In this document: positions 41,690 to 50,615 of the stretch, piece after piece
Position numbering within the stretch: position 1 is the stretch's first letter
Layout: every line of letters begins with the position of its first letter
Assembly: GCF_000015825.1 (NCBI RefSeq)
Contig: NC_009051.1
Coordinates: 2,226,695 to 2,290,694, forward strand
Direction of reading: 5' to 3'
DNA from: Methanoculleus marisnigri JR1
Lineage (GTDB): Archaea > Halobacteriota > Methanomicrobia > Methanomicrobiales > Methanoculleaceae
DNA length: 64,000 nucleotides
Position numbers and translations under genes: made by a program
Notes under the pieces: generated by a model
The model's database searches: none
What the model was told of the DNA's origin: nothing
The model's input: the letters and a program-made list of their open reading frames with translations, nothing else

Positions 41690-42103
41690 AATTTCACCTC
41701 CAACCCATCACGTTACAAAGTGGGGTTATAAATAATCCTCTGATACAGCAAGTTAATTTACGTAACGCCCGGTATTAATTTAACAAAATATATTGACCCG
41801 CCGGACAGGAGCTGCCTGCTTAACGCTTGAAAGGCGTCACTTACATGACAACTCATCCTCTTCGCACCGGGAGCATCCAGGAACATTTTCAGCCCCGGTC
41901 CGGCATCCTGCAATACAGCCTGGATATCCCGGTGACAGGCAGTCCCGTACCGGGAACGCTTCGGCGATCTCTTTCCGGGGAGCAGGGAACACCGCATCCT
42001 CTGCCGGGCGGAGGGAAGCCCTAAAACCACGGGGACGATGTCCATAGAGAGCCCCACAAAACCGGGAAGGCTCCCGACGTAAATCTGCAAAAATAGAAGA
42101 GAT
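41690..42103. other. Intergenic region without a supported gene
   Basis: The left part holds the promoter of the small membrane protein on the minus strand. An AT-rich TTTAACAAAATATATTG near 41777-41795 could be a rightward promoter, but the only frame after it (ATG 41845, 59 codons) has no ribosome site and irregular composition. A small RNA is possible but not supported. Confidence 0.4.
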
Positions 42104-42925
42104 CTATTGGACCCGGTCCAGGTGGATGTCCACCTGCGGGAAGGCTATCTCGATTCCGGCCTCCTTGAACGCCCCGACGATGTCACGGGTCAGATCCCAC
42201 TGCACGTCCCACATATCGGACGTCTTCGCCCACGCGCGCAGGGAGAGGTTCACCGAAGAGTCGGCAAGTTCGGTGACGAGAACCGTAGGTTCCGGCGATG
42301 GGAGCACCCGTTCGTGGGCCGCCATCAGGTCGGTGGCGACCCGGATCGCTGTATTCAGGTCGCTGTCGTAAGCGACCCTGACCTTGACCTCGGCACGACG
42401 GGTATCCATGCGGGTGGAGTTGATCACCGGGCTCCCCCAGACCAGAGAGTTCGGGATGGTGATGTAGGTGTTGTCGAACTTCAGCAGCTCGGTCGCCATG
42501 ATGCCGACCGAGGTGACCGTCCCGGATATGCCGTTGACCTCGACGAACTCACCCTTGTCGATGGGGCGGAACGCCGCCAGCCAGACCCCGGCGGCGAGGT
42601 TGGTGACGGTATCCTGGAGGCCGAAACCGAGGATGAGCCCGATCACCGCCGAGAGCCCGAGCACCATGGAGGAGACGTCGAACCCGAGCGTCGCGAGGAC
42701 AATGAGGGCGAGGATCACGTAGAGCAGGACCGAGAAGAACCGGACCAGGAATTCGATGACCAGGGCGGGCAGTTTTGACGCCCGGGAGAGCATCTTTGTG
42801 AAGACAGACGTAAGCACCTTCACCACGATCCACCCGATGATCGCGACAAGCACGGCGAGAACAACGCTTTCAAGCGTGATGTCGGAGAGCGGAACGGGGA
42901 AGCTGAGGATTTCTGCGATCTCCAT
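42104..42925 (-). CDS. mscS: MscS-type mechanosensitive channel
   Basis: The 273-residue protein has three N-terminal membrane helices (about residues 17-40, 58-83, 88-112), the third being the Gly/Ala-rich pore helix SAVIGLILGFGLQDTVTNLAAG. The conserved MscS beta domain follows (PIDKGEFVEVNGISGTVTSVGIMATEL, PNSLVWGSPVIN) with an alpha/beta C-terminal domain. It releases solutes when membrane tension rises after hypo-osmotic shock. Confidence 0.95.
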   Translation of the reverse strand: MEIAEILSFPVPLSDITLESVVLAVLVAIIGWIVVKVLTSVFTKMLSRASKLPALVIEFLVRFFSVLLYVILALIVLATLGFDVSSMVLGLSAVIGLILGFGLQDTVTNLAAGVWLAAFRPIDKGEFVEVNGISGTVTSVGIMATELLKFDNTYITIPNSLVWGSPVINSTRMDTRRAEVKVRVAYDSDLNTAIRVATDLMAAHERVLPSPEPTVLVTELADSSVNLSLRAWAKTSDMWDVQWDLTRDIVGAFKEAGIEIAFPQVDIHLDRVQ

Positions 42926-43019
42926 GCATTAAGGTAGCACGGGCGGTCAGATATACTGAACCCCCGGATTGAGGAGAGAGGGGGGGTAGGGTTGACCCCC
43001 GCCTCGCAAAAGAGGTGAA

Positions 43020-43074
43020 CCGGGCATACGCCTGCCGTGAAGACACCGCCCTTCACATGAGCGGGCAGGCCCGG
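43020..43074 (-). terminator. Long nested hairpin between the LUD gene and mscS
   Basis: CCGG (43020-43023), GCCTGCC (43030-43036) and GTGAAG (43037-43042) pair in order with CCGG (43071-43074), GGCAGGC (43064-43070) and CTTCAC (43051-43056). The structure lies just after the end of the LUD gene, upstream of mscS in the same direction, and fits a terminator or a folded 5' leader of mscS. Confidence 0.5.
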
Positions 43075-43098
43075 TGCCGCCGCGCGGGACAGCCGGAT

Positions 43099-43791
43099 TC
43101 AGTAGCCGAGCCGCTCCCGGATCAGGACCAGGGTTATCCTCCCGTCGGTGTCTTCGTGGTCGAGGATGACGTGTTTGCCGATGTAACTCCCGATATTGTA
43201 GGCATGCTGCGCACGCTGGTTCTCGAGAGGCAGGGCGTACTCCCGGCACCGCCGGAGCGCATCGTCGAGGGTCGGCACGATCTTGTTCGTCCCGGAGACG
43301 AGGATGAGGTGGGCCGCCGCGTGAGGCCATGCTCCCATCCGGCTCCCGGTCTTGTCGCACCCGACGATCTCGCCCGACTCGGCGATCGCCTGCACCCCGG
43401 AGAGGAAGTAGTCCGCGGCGACGCTTTTCCGGCGGAGCGCGTGCCGCTTCTCGGTGTCGTTCTCGCCGGTGATGGCCGCGTGGTAGTCCCGCCATCCCTT
43501 CGGGTTCTCTTTGAGCACCCGGTCAAACCCCATCTCGACCAGGGTCGTCGAGTAGCCGTTCATGACCTCGGCTCCTTCGGGCAGCAGGTCGACGAGGGTC
43601 CGGAGGCCATCTTCCGCCGTATCGACGAGGAACACTTTGAAGTTCCGGGCCTCCATCGCCTCGACCGTCTTCTTGAGCGTCGTTTCGTCCGGCTTCCGGC
43701 TCCACCGCTCCGCATCGACTCCGGCATCGGCCGTCAGGTTGGTCGCACTGTACTCCGTGGCTTTCGCCATCTGCTGGGTAATATTCGCCAT
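43099..43791 (-). CDS. LUD-domain (LutC-like) protein
   Basis: The 230-residue protein is a single LUD domain: NFKVFLVDTAEDGLRTLVDLLPEGAEVMNGYSTTL in the first half, VGCDKTGSRMGAWPHAAAHLILVSGTNKIVPTLDDALRRCREYALPLEN in the second. LUD proteins occur in lactate utilisation operons, but no LutA/LutB partner is here. The role in this organism is unknown; a general redox or acid-binding role is possible. Confidence 0.85.
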   Translation of the reverse strand: MANITQQMAKATEYSATNLTADAGVDAERWSRKPDETTLKKTVEAMEARNFKVFLVDTAEDGLRTLVDLLPEGAEVMNGYSTTLVEMGFDRVLKENPKGWRDYHAAITGENDTEKRHALRRKSVAADYFLSGVQAIAESGEIVGCDKTGSRMGAWPHAAAHLILVSGTNKIVPTLDDALRRCREYALPLENQRAQHAYNIGSYIGKHVILDHEDTDGRITLVLIRERLGY

Positions 43792-43913
43792 CAGATCACC
43801 TCACGGTCGGGGGATGCGATCCCACATATACCTCTCGATGAGCGGGATCGTACCGGTTTCACGGCGAGGAAGGTTCCGGCGTGTTTTTTTGGTATTCCAC
43901 CCCACAGGAAATT

Positions 43914-44876
43914 ATGAAAAGATGCTACCTCGTCGGCATGGCTCTCCTTCTGGTGCTTGCGGCCGGATGCAGCGGCCCTGCCGAACAGAAGGCCGTGGAG
44001 GAGAATACGACCACGGGAGACCTTGCGGACTTCGTCCGGGAGGCCGCCGCCTACGCGGCGACCGCCGGAGAAGACGCGGCCCTCGCTGAATTCAACAACG
44101 AGGCGGGCAGGTTCTCGCAGGGAGCCCTCTACGTATACGCTTACGATTACAACGGGACGCTCCTTGCCCACCCCTACGAGAAGGAGGCGGTCGGTTCCGA
44201 CCGCGGGAACTGGACCGATGTCCGGGGGCTGCCGGCGATCCGCATCGGCGCGGATACGGCGGCGAACGGCGGCGGGTACATCGCCTACCTCTACCCGGCA
44301 CCCGAGAACGGGTCGATCGACGAGTCGGCGGTGGAAACCTATGTCCCGAAGGTCGGCTACGTCGCTCCTGCCGGTGAAACGTGGTGGGTGGCTTCAGGCG
44401 TCTACCTCTCCGACGCGGCCGGACCCGGAACCGAGCCGTATCCGGGGCCCGTCTCCGCGATGGTCGACCTCGTCGAGCGCGGGGCCACCTACGGCCGTGA
44501 ACTGGGGGCGGAAGCGGCGTTCGCCGAGATCTCGAACGCCTCCGGGATATTTGTCGATCCGGAGGGGCACTACCTCTACGCCTACGACTACAACGGGACG
44601 CTCCTCGCCCACCCCCACCTGCAGGACGCGATCGGCACGAGCCTGATCGAGCGGCAGGATCCGTTCGGGATGGAGAACATCCGGGCGCTCAGGGATACCG
44701 CAGAGTCGGGAGGAGGGTTCATCGTCTTTATCTGGCCGAACCCCGAGCAGGAGAACCGCGACGAACTCAAGATCGGCTACGTCCTCCCGGTCGACGATAC
44801 CTGGTGGGTCGGCTCCGGGGTCTACTTGAGCGAGATCACGGGAGAGACCGCATCGCTCCCCTCCCCGACACCCTGA
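43914..44876 (+). CDS. Lipoprotein with two tandem Cache domains
   Basis: The 320-residue protein has a signal helix and lipobox (LLLVLAAGC at the end of about residue 20), then two Cache-type sensor domains. They share GxxYVYAYDYNGTLLAHPY and H-L-Y-A-Y-D-Y-N-G-T-LLAHPH, near residues 75 and 220, and the late KVGYVAPAGETWWVASGVYLSD and KIGYVLPVDDTWWVGSGVYLSE segments. It lies on the outer face and likely binds a small ligand such as an amino or organic acid. There is no attached signalling domain, so a partner must relay any signal. ATG 43914 gives a proper signal peptide. Confidence 0.9.
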   Translation: MKRCYLVGMALLLVLAAGCSGPAEQKAVEENTTTGDLADFVREAAAYAATAGEDAALAEFNNEAGRFSQGALYVYAYDYNGTLLAHPYEKEAVGSDRGNWTDVRGLPAIRIGADTAANGGGYIAYLYPAPENGSIDESAVETYVPKVGYVAPAGETWWVASGVYLSDAAGPGTEPYPGPVSAMVDLVERGATYGRELGAEAAFAEISNASGIFVDPEGHYLYAYDYNGTLLAHPHLQDAIGTSLIERQDPFGMENIRALRDTAESGGGFIVFIWPNPEQENRDELKIGYVLPVDDTWWVGSGVYLSEITGETASLPSPTP

Positions 44877-44880
44877 AAAA

Positions 44881-45174
44881 TCAGGGGGCCTGACCTGCCC
44901 CCACTTCCTCGCTGTCCCAGACCAGGGGGCTCTTCATCTCGGTCATGATCACCCTCGACCCCGCGGGAACCCGGATCGCGTCGCCGATATCCTCCGGGGC
45001 CCCCGCCCAGACGACCTGGTGTTTGACGTCCCCGTCGGGCATCAACACGACGACGCTGTAGGTGCTCATACCCTCCTCGGGGACGCCCTCCCCCTCGCCC
45101 GGCGTTACCCGGTAGCAGGTGAACGTGACCGGTCCCGACTCCTCTCCCATGCTCTCTTCTGCTCCGCTTTTCAT
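44881..45174 (-). CDS. Small acidic protein of unknown function
   Basis: The 97-residue protein is acidic, with TFTCYRVTPGEGEGVPEEG and a beta-rich TYSVVVLMPDGDVKHQVVWAG segment. I do not recognise a family. ATG 45174 is preceded by GGAGGT about 8 nt upstream on the minus strand, which decides it over the ATG at 45192 inside that site. It is convergent with the Cache lipoprotein gene, 4 nt apart. The long GC-rich leader upstream of it has no other visible gene. Confidence 0.6.
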   Translation of the reverse strand: MKSGAEESMGEESGPVTFTCYRVTPGEGEGVPEEGMSTYSVVVLMPDGDVKHQVVWAGAPEDIGDAIRVPAGSRVIMTEMKSPLVWDSEEVGAGQAP

Positions 45175-45416
45175 GACACATACCTCCATCACCCGGGTGA
45201 GCGCCGGGCTCTCGGGGTTTCGAACGCCCCCCCGGACTGCGGGAGGCCGCGCCCTCCGCCCACCGGAAAACCCGCCTCTCTCCCGGGAGCCACCTCCTCT
45301 GGTACCCTCCTGATAATAAGCTTGCCCCGTGCCGCAGCCGTTGCATGCGGGTGATGGGCGGTGTGACGGGGACCGACAGGTGCCGGCGGGGGTCGAAAAA
45401 AAGTATTCCCTGGTTC

Positions 45417-46922
45417 TTACGCTACGTGGAGGAACTCTTCAACCAGTTCCCGGATCGCGTCGTTGTTGCCGTAAAGCCTCTCGCTCAGCCCCCGGTCGTC
45501 GAACGCCTTCAGGGTGGCGATCCGACTGTCGATCATGCCTGCCGGGAAGATCCCGTTCTCCTCGAAGATCGCCCGCTTCGCCTCGAGCGCTTCGGCGGAC
45601 TCGACGCAGGAGGCGGGAAGCTGGCGGAACTCAGCGAGCCGCTCCTTGAACTCGGGACGGAATATATTCCCGCTGACGTAGAGGTTTTCGGCCGCCTCGA
45701 GCGCGCCGGGCATCCCGGTTCCGCGCAGCGCCGCCACGATGAGGGCGGAGACGATCAGGTAGGGATCGGCCGAACCGTCGGCGACCCGGTACTCGAACGT
45801 CTGCTTCGATGGGCGGTTCGGGGTAAGACCGTTCTCACCGGGGTTGGCGTCATGGGTCATGCTGTCGGCGCCGATCCAGCCGAGAGGCACCCGGACGACG
45901 ACCGAGCGGTTGCGGTCGCCCCAGCAGACCGTCGTCGGCGCTTCCTGGTGGGGAACGAGACGGAGGTAGGAGGTCGGGATGGTGTTCCCGAAGGCCGTCA
46001 GGGCGTCGGAGGCGTCAAGGATACCGGCGATCATCTTCCGGGCGAGCGGGCTCAGTCTGCCCTCCTCGACCAGCAGGTTCCTGCCGTCCTTCTCGACGAG
46101 CATGTGGAAGTGCAGCCCGCTTCCCGCCTTGCCGACGGTGATCTTCGGGGCGAAACTGATCTCGACGCCGTACTGGTTGCCGAGCATCCGGAGAACCCAC
46201 TTCGCGACGATCAACTGCTCGACCGCCTGCTCCACCGGCATCGGCAGGAACTCGATCTCGTGCTGCTCGTAGTAGGTGTCGTCGTTATAGAAGCACCCGA
46301 CCTCGGAGTGGCCGTACTTGATCCTGCCGCCGGCGCGGGCGACGAGGAGCATCGCCTCGTCCCGCAGGTCCGCGAACTTGACGAAGGGTTCGGCCGAGTG
46401 GTAGCCTTTCTGGTCGCGGCCGGGGTAGAGGTCGTCCCGCGGGCTGATGACGTAGTACTCGAGCTCGCCGAGAGCCTTGAAGGTGTATCCGGTCCGGCGG
46501 GTGAACTCCTCGTCCGCCTTGCGGAGCACGTACTCGGGCGCGCTCTCGAGAGGTTTCCCGTCGCTGTCGTAGAACGAGCAGAGGAACTCGAGCGTCGGCA
46601 CCTCGGCGAACGGGCTCACGAACGCCGTGCGGTAACGGGGGATGACGTAGAGGTCGCTGCTCCCCGCCTCGATGAACGAGAAGAGGTTGCTGCCGTCGAC
46701 GCGCTCGCCGTCCGAGAGGATGGTATCGAGGTGTTCCTTTGAGGATATGACGAAGTTGAGGGTCTTGAGTTTGCCGTCCTCCGCGGCGTAACGGAAGTTG
46801 ACCATCTCAATCCCGTTCTCCTCGCAAAACCGTGTGATGTCCTCTTTCGTAAAATCGGCCGGATCCTTCTTGAGAAAACGTACCAGCTCATTGGGGTTCA
46901 TCAGGATCTCAGAATCTTTCAT
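45417..46922 (-). CDS. Glutamine synthetase family protein (divergent)
   Basis: The 501-residue protein keeps the GS catalytic domain layout: ERVDGSNLFSFI early, LGELEYYVIS (ligand Glu), GKAGSGLHFHMLVEKDGRN (the GSGxHxH motif), SYLRLVPHQEAPTTVCWGDRNRSVVVRVP and FEYRVADGSADPYL. Several stretches differ from classic GlnA: the GS signature lacks the usual SL after HFHM and the Pro-Tyr-Glu of VPGYEAP is changed to PHQEAP. It may make glutamine or a gamma-glutamyl compound with another amine. TTTTTTATACGG about 30 nt before the start is a TATA box. Confidence 0.85.
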   Translation of the reverse strand: MKDSEILMNPNELVRFLKKDPADFTKEDITRFCEENGIEMVNFRYAAEDGKLKTLNFVISSKEHLDTILSDGERVDGSNLFSFIEAGSSDLYVIPRYRTAFVSPFAEVPTLEFLCSFYDSDGKPLESAPEYVLRKADEEFTRRTGYTFKALGELEYYVISPRDDLYPGRDQKGYHSAEPFVKFADLRDEAMLLVARAGGRIKYGHSEVGCFYNDDTYYEQHEIEFLPMPVEQAVEQLIVAKWVLRMLGNQYGVEISFAPKITVGKAGSGLHFHMLVEKDGRNLLVEEGRLSPLARKMIAGILDASDALTAFGNTIPTSYLRLVPHQEAPTTVCWGDRNRSVVVRVPLGWIGADSMTHDANPGENGLTPNRPSKQTFEYRVADGSADPYLIVSALIVAALRGTGMPGALEAAENLYVSGNIFRPEFKERLAEFRQLPASCVESAEALEAKRAIFEENGIFPAGMIDSRIATLKAFDDRGLSERLYGNNDAIRELVEEFLHVA

Positions 46923-47120
46923 ATTTTTTTAACGTTGGCTTCGACCGTATAAAAAAGAGTGTTCTCCTCTCCGCATCCGGTCCGGCGAGGGCATCGTGCT
47001 CCCGGATACAGGGGGGTGTTTCTCCGGATCGGAGACGAGAGTGCCCTCTTCCGGGGGTGAAAACGGCACCACGATCATCCCGCCTCCCCTGCGCGACGGA
47101 TAACGGCTCCGTTCCGATCG

Positions 47121-48137
47121 TCAATCCGCCCCGTCCAGTCTTCCGGAGAGGTCCCACACCACCATCGGGGCCTTCGGGATGGCGGCACCGGCCTCCTCGT
47201 CCCGGAACCCGGCCACCTCCGCGAGCACCGAGAGGCCCAGTTGAGCGTTCCTCTTCGCATACCCTAACGAGACCTGGTCGACGGTGTCGTCCGGGGAATG
47301 GGCCGGGCCGTGCTCCTCGCAGTGGGTCGTCACGGCCGGGTAGCCCCGTTCCCGGAAGGATACGTGATCCGAGGTGCAGGTATGGACGTTCTCGGTCAGG
47401 GTGAAGTTCGTGGAGTAAAGGGTGTTATGGTCCGCCATGAGTGCCGCGATACCTGCCGATCGCTCGTCGTAGACGATGTCGAGGACCGAACGGTTCAGCG
47501 GATCGTAGCAGGCCGAATCGTAGTTGAGGTAGAGCACGATCGGGGTCGCCGCCCGGGCAGCGTGGTCGATGCTGCCGAGACGCCCAACCTCTTCGGCGTT
47601 CCAGAACGCGAACTGCACCGTCCGGTTAAACGAGTGCTCGCTCATCACCCGGGCGAGTTCCAGGACGATCGCGACGCCGCAGCCGTTGTCGGTAGCCCCA
47701 GGCGCGCGGGTAAGATCCGTCGACGTGCTGTCGTAGTGCGCCCCCACCACCACGACCTCGTCGGAGGCATCGGCGCTTCCCGGGAGCGTGGCAACGATAT
47801 TGTTGAGTTCGCCGTCCATGGACTCCACCTCGAGCCCGGGGATGGCGGCAAGCCTCGCGGAGAGGTACGCACCCGCCTCCCGGTTCCCGTCGGTGCCGTA
47901 TGCCCGGGTCGAGAAGTTCTGCAGGTCGTAGGTCGTGTCCCGGAGTTCGGACTCATCGATCTCCGCGAGCATCGCGGCGATCCCGGGGTCGTACTCCCCC
48001 CCGGGCGTGCCGGTGGCGGCTGCCGGGGCGGCTACCAGGAGAACCGCTACGCCGGCGAGCAGCAGAACATAGAGAGGCCCCCCGGGGGAGCAGGCATGCC
48101 GTCGAGTCTGTTTCCGGTGCGCTGAATTTCGTTCCAT
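47121..48137 (-). CDS. Secreted M28-family aminopeptidase
   Basis: The 338-residue protein has a basic N terminus with a membrane/signal helix ending in APAAATGTP (about residue 44), then an M28 domain: VVVGAHYDSTS (His and Asp ligands), GATDNGCGVA (bridging Asp), FWNAEEVGRLGS (Glu pair), YDSAC and TTHCEEHGPAHSPDD with the late His ligand. It binds two zinc ions and removes N-terminal residues from peptides outside the cell. Confidence 0.92.
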   Translation of the reverse strand: MERNSAHRKQTRRHACSPGGPLYVLLLAGVAVLLVAAPAAATGTPGGEYDPGIAAMLAEIDESELRDTTYDLQNFSTRAYGTDGNREAGAYLSARLAAIPGLEVESMDGELNNIVATLPGSADASDEVVVVGAHYDSTSTDLTRAPGATDNGCGVAIVLELARVMSEHSFNRTVQFAFWNAEEVGRLGSIDHAARAATPIVLYLNYDSACYDPLNRSVLDIVYDERSAGIAALMADHNTLYSTNFTLTENVHTCTSDHVSFRERGYPAVTTHCEEHGPAHSPDDTVDQVSLGYAKRNAQLGLSVLAEVAGFRDEEAGAAIPKAPMVVWDLSGRLDGAD

Positions 48138-48363
48138 ACATGATCACGCAGAAGAGACCGAAAGGGGGGGTGGAAATATATACTTTCCGCCGGGAGATGA
48201 GAGCGTTATGATCCGATAAAGGGGGGCTTTCGGACCCGGATCGGCGAATTTGCGCCCGGGGTCCCGGATAGGAAGACGCGCCATCCGGGGCCAGGTATAT
48301 ATCGCACGGCAACGAGATCAGTCTCTCAACCCGGCCAGGAGAAAAATCGCCACAGGAGCGGAT

Positions 48364-48795
48364 ATGCCCGACCGACCATCAGCAAGCGACGAGTCGACCC
48401 TCTTACGATGGATGCGGCTTGAGATCGGCAGGATCAACGACGACGTCGTTTCAGAGCGTAAACGCCTCTCCCGGCTCCTCGCGGAGGAACACCCGTCGTC
48501 GGTCACGAAGGGGGGGAGCCGCTACGACTTCGACCGGGACGTCCTCCTCCGCCTCGAGCAGGTTCTGCCGGGCGAGTTGCAGCGGCGGCTCCGGCTCCCG
48601 ATCCTCTTCTACTTCGACTCCACGGTCCCGGACAGTTTCTTCCTCGCGGACGAGGCCGCCGTGCAGGCCCTCCAGACCCTCGGGGAGATCAGTTCCCTCA
48701 GGAGGATGCAGGGCGGGAGGCTCTGGATAGCAAAACCCCTCGTCTACGCCGTCATGAACAGGTACCCGACGGTCATGCAGATCGTGATGGGGTAG
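48364..48795 (+). CDS. UPF0216 (DUF61) family protein
   Basis: The 143-residue protein matches UPF0216: LRWMRLEIGRINDDVVSERKRLSRLLAEE near the start, and LPILFYFDSTVPDSFFLADEAAV and IAKPLVYAVMNRYPT later. The family is restricted mostly to archaea and its function is unknown. AGGAGCGG precedes ATG 48364, and GGTATATATC at about 48295-48304 could be the TATA box. It is convergent with the small anchored protein gene that follows. Confidence 0.85.
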   Translation: MPDRPSASDESTLLRWMRLEIGRINDDVVSERKRLSRLLAEEHPSSVTKGGSRYDFDRDVLLRLEQVLPGELQRRLRLPILFYFDSTVPDSFFLADEAAVQALQTLGEISSLRRMQGGRLWIAKPLVYAVMNRYPTVMQIVMG

Positions 48796-48799
48796 GGGA

Positions 48800-49039
48800 T
48801 CAATCCCCCACCGAGAACAGGATGAACGTCTCCCCGGCGCCCGACAGGGTACCCGCCACCCGGTGGCCGACGATGGGATACGCGGCCGGCGAGGCGCTCG
48901 CCGGCATATCGCCCGCATAACGGGCCTCGGTGATCGGCGGGACCGCGGGAGACGGCCGATCCTGTGTTCCAACGACGATACAGGCTACTAACCCGCCGAC
49001 AACCAGTATCTGAATGGCGACGGTCAATATTATGGCCAC
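48800..49039 (-). CDS. Small anchored protein of unknown function
   Basis: The 79-residue protein has one N-terminal hydrophobic helix (AIILTVAIQILVVGGLVACI) and a short Pro/Ala-rich outer part. The start is GTG 49039; codons before it read RISQQK, basic like a pilin leader, but no start codon lies between the upstream stop and this GTG. AAATATAAATAAG about 50-60 nt upstream is a TATA box. It may be a pilin-like or cell-surface peptide; this is speculative. Confidence 0.5.
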   Translation of the reverse strand: MAIILTVAIQILVVGGLVACIVVGTQDRPSPAVPPITEARYAGDMPASASPAAYPIVGHRVAGTLSGAGETFILFSVGD

Positions 49040-49203
49040 CTTCTGCTGGGAAATTCTATCACCCCGCGTGCCGGTAGCGGGAATCTTATTTATATTTTAC
49101 TGATTTTATTTTTTCGAATAATATTCGTTGACCTGTATGCATCTTCGGGGTAACGGGGGACGGCACCCGGGGATCCGGCGGCCCGGGCGGTGCACGCACG
49201 ACG

Positions 49204-49803
49204 TCACCCGGAACGGCCCGGAGACTGGCCGGAATCGCTCTTCTTCGCGACCGTTCGCCGGAACCGGTCAAGCACCGGGCGGGTGACCTCGTCCATCTGC
49301 CGGTCGAAGTAATCCACCCATTCCGCGACGAGGGCGAGTTGCTCCTGCTGCACGGAGAGCCGCTCCTCGAGGTCGTCGACGGCCTTCCGGAGCCGGTCGG
49401 CCTCCTCGACCCTCAGTTCACGCTCCCGCTCGAGTTCCTCGACCAGACGCACGATTCGGCGTTCCTGCCGGGCCAGCGTATCCCGCATCACCTGAAGCTC
49501 GATCACCACCTCGGGCGGAAGCGGGGCGGCGTCCCGGTCGAACTCTTCTGCCGGTTCTTCCGGCGCGGCCGGCTTCCTGCCGGATTTTACCTCTTCGGCG
49601 ATCTCATCGGGCGAGAGCCCTCTCCCGGAGAGTTCCGCGAGTTCCCGGACGATCTTCACCGCCTTCTGCGGGAAGAGCCGGGCCCGCCCGATCGTCCGGT
49701 AGGTGAAAAGACTATCGTATGTCTGGATGAGTGCCCGGACATCCTGCTCCGAAAGCCCGGTGAGGTGCGCGATATCACCGATCTTCAGTTCCTTCTCGTG
49801 CAT
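49204..49803 (-). CDS. MerR-like HTH protein with coiled coil
   Basis: The 199-residue protein has an N-terminal winged-helix part (KIGDIAHLTGLSEQDVRALIQTYDSLFTYRTIGRARLFPQKAVKIV, residues 6-52) in MerR style, an acidic spacer, and a long coiled coil (about 100-170, RQERRIVRLVEELERERELRVEEADRLRKAVDDLEERLS). It is likely a transcription factor that dimerises through the coil. ATG 49803 is preceded by GGAGG, 8 nt upstream, which decides it over ATG 49833. Confidence 0.8.
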   Translation of the reverse strand: MHEKELKIGDIAHLTGLSEQDVRALIQTYDSLFTYRTIGRARLFPQKAVKIVRELAELSGRGLSPDEIAEEVKSGRKPAAPEEPAEEFDRDAAPLPPEVVIELQVMRDTLARQERRIVRLVEELERERELRVEEADRLRKAVDDLEERLSVQQEQLALVAEWVDYFDRQMDEVTRPVLDRFRRTVAKKSDSGQSPGRSG

Positions 49804-49925
49804 GCTGCCGTCCTCCGCACCCGCCCACTTCATGGGACGGGAGCCCTACGTAACTCTTTGTCGCCATCAGGTATAGGTACGTGCCGGATCACGTTTTTTT
49901 CTGCCGGCGTCCCAGTACTGGTATC

Positions 49926-50609
49926 ATGAACCGGGGAGAGAAGGAGAGCGTCGCGGATGGAACGACCGTCGTTTTGAAGGCGGTGCGGTCCGCCCGCCTC
50001 CAGGTGCGGCCGGACGGAACCCTCCGCGTGGTCGCCCCCCCGTCGTTCGACGTCGAGGGGTTCCTGCAACGCAACGCGGCCTGGATCGAGAAGCGGCGCC
50101 GGGAACTCGACCGGCTGGCTGCCGAAGGCTGCGGACGGGAGGAGATGCTCCTCCTGCACGGGCGGTTCTGCCGCGTGGTTTCGGGCGCGCGGTTCGCGAT
50201 CGACGAGGACTCGGGTACCGTCGCCTCTCCGTCCGCCCCCGCTCTCCGGAGAGGGCTCTCCCGGATGCTGAAGGAGGAAGTCCGCGACCGGCTGGAGGCC
50301 TGCCCCGACCTCACCGGCCGGTGGCAGGGGCGGATCGCGGTGAAGATGCAGAAGACGCGGTGGGGGAGCTGCTCGGCGCTCGGCAACCTCAACATCAACC
50401 TGCGCGTCGTAGCCCTCCCTGAGTCCCTGCGGGAGTACGTCGTCGTCCACGAGGCCGCCCACCTCCGCGAGCAGAACCACTCCAAACGGTTCTGGCGTCT
50501 CGTCGGCGATCGTTACCCCGATTACCGGGCGGCGGAAGCCGAACTGCGCCGCTACTGGATCATCCTCGAGCGGAACAGGGTGTGGGGGACGCTCGCGGAT
50601 ACACGGTGA
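49926..50609 (+). CDS. YgjP-like (DUF45) metallopeptidase
   Basis: The 227-residue protein has the YgjP/WLM signature: KTRWGSCSALGNLNINLRVVALPESL, and the zinc motif VVHEAAHLREQNHSKRFW with the HExxH pair and a later His. The N-terminal half resembles the usual QRNAAWIEKRRREL. Substrates of the family are not well defined. ATG 49926 gives a family-like N terminus. It is convergent with the PAS/GAF protein gene. Confidence 0.9.
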   Translation: MNRGEKESVADGTTVVLKAVRSARLQVRPDGTLRVVAPPSFDVEGFLQRNAAWIEKRRRELDRLAAEGCGREEMLLLHGRFCRVVSGARFAIDEDSGTVASPSAPALRRGLSRMLKEEVRDRLEACPDLTGRWQGRIAVKMQKTRWGSCSALGNLNINLRVVALPESLREYVVVHEAAHLREQNHSKRFWRLVGDRYPDYRAAEAELRRYWIILERNRVWGTLADTR

Positions 50610-50615
50610 GAGGCA

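Noticed and set aside
41845-42024. A 59-codon plus-strand frame after an AT-rich stretch
   Set aside because: It is Pro/Ser/Gly-rich with no ribosome site or recognisable pattern.
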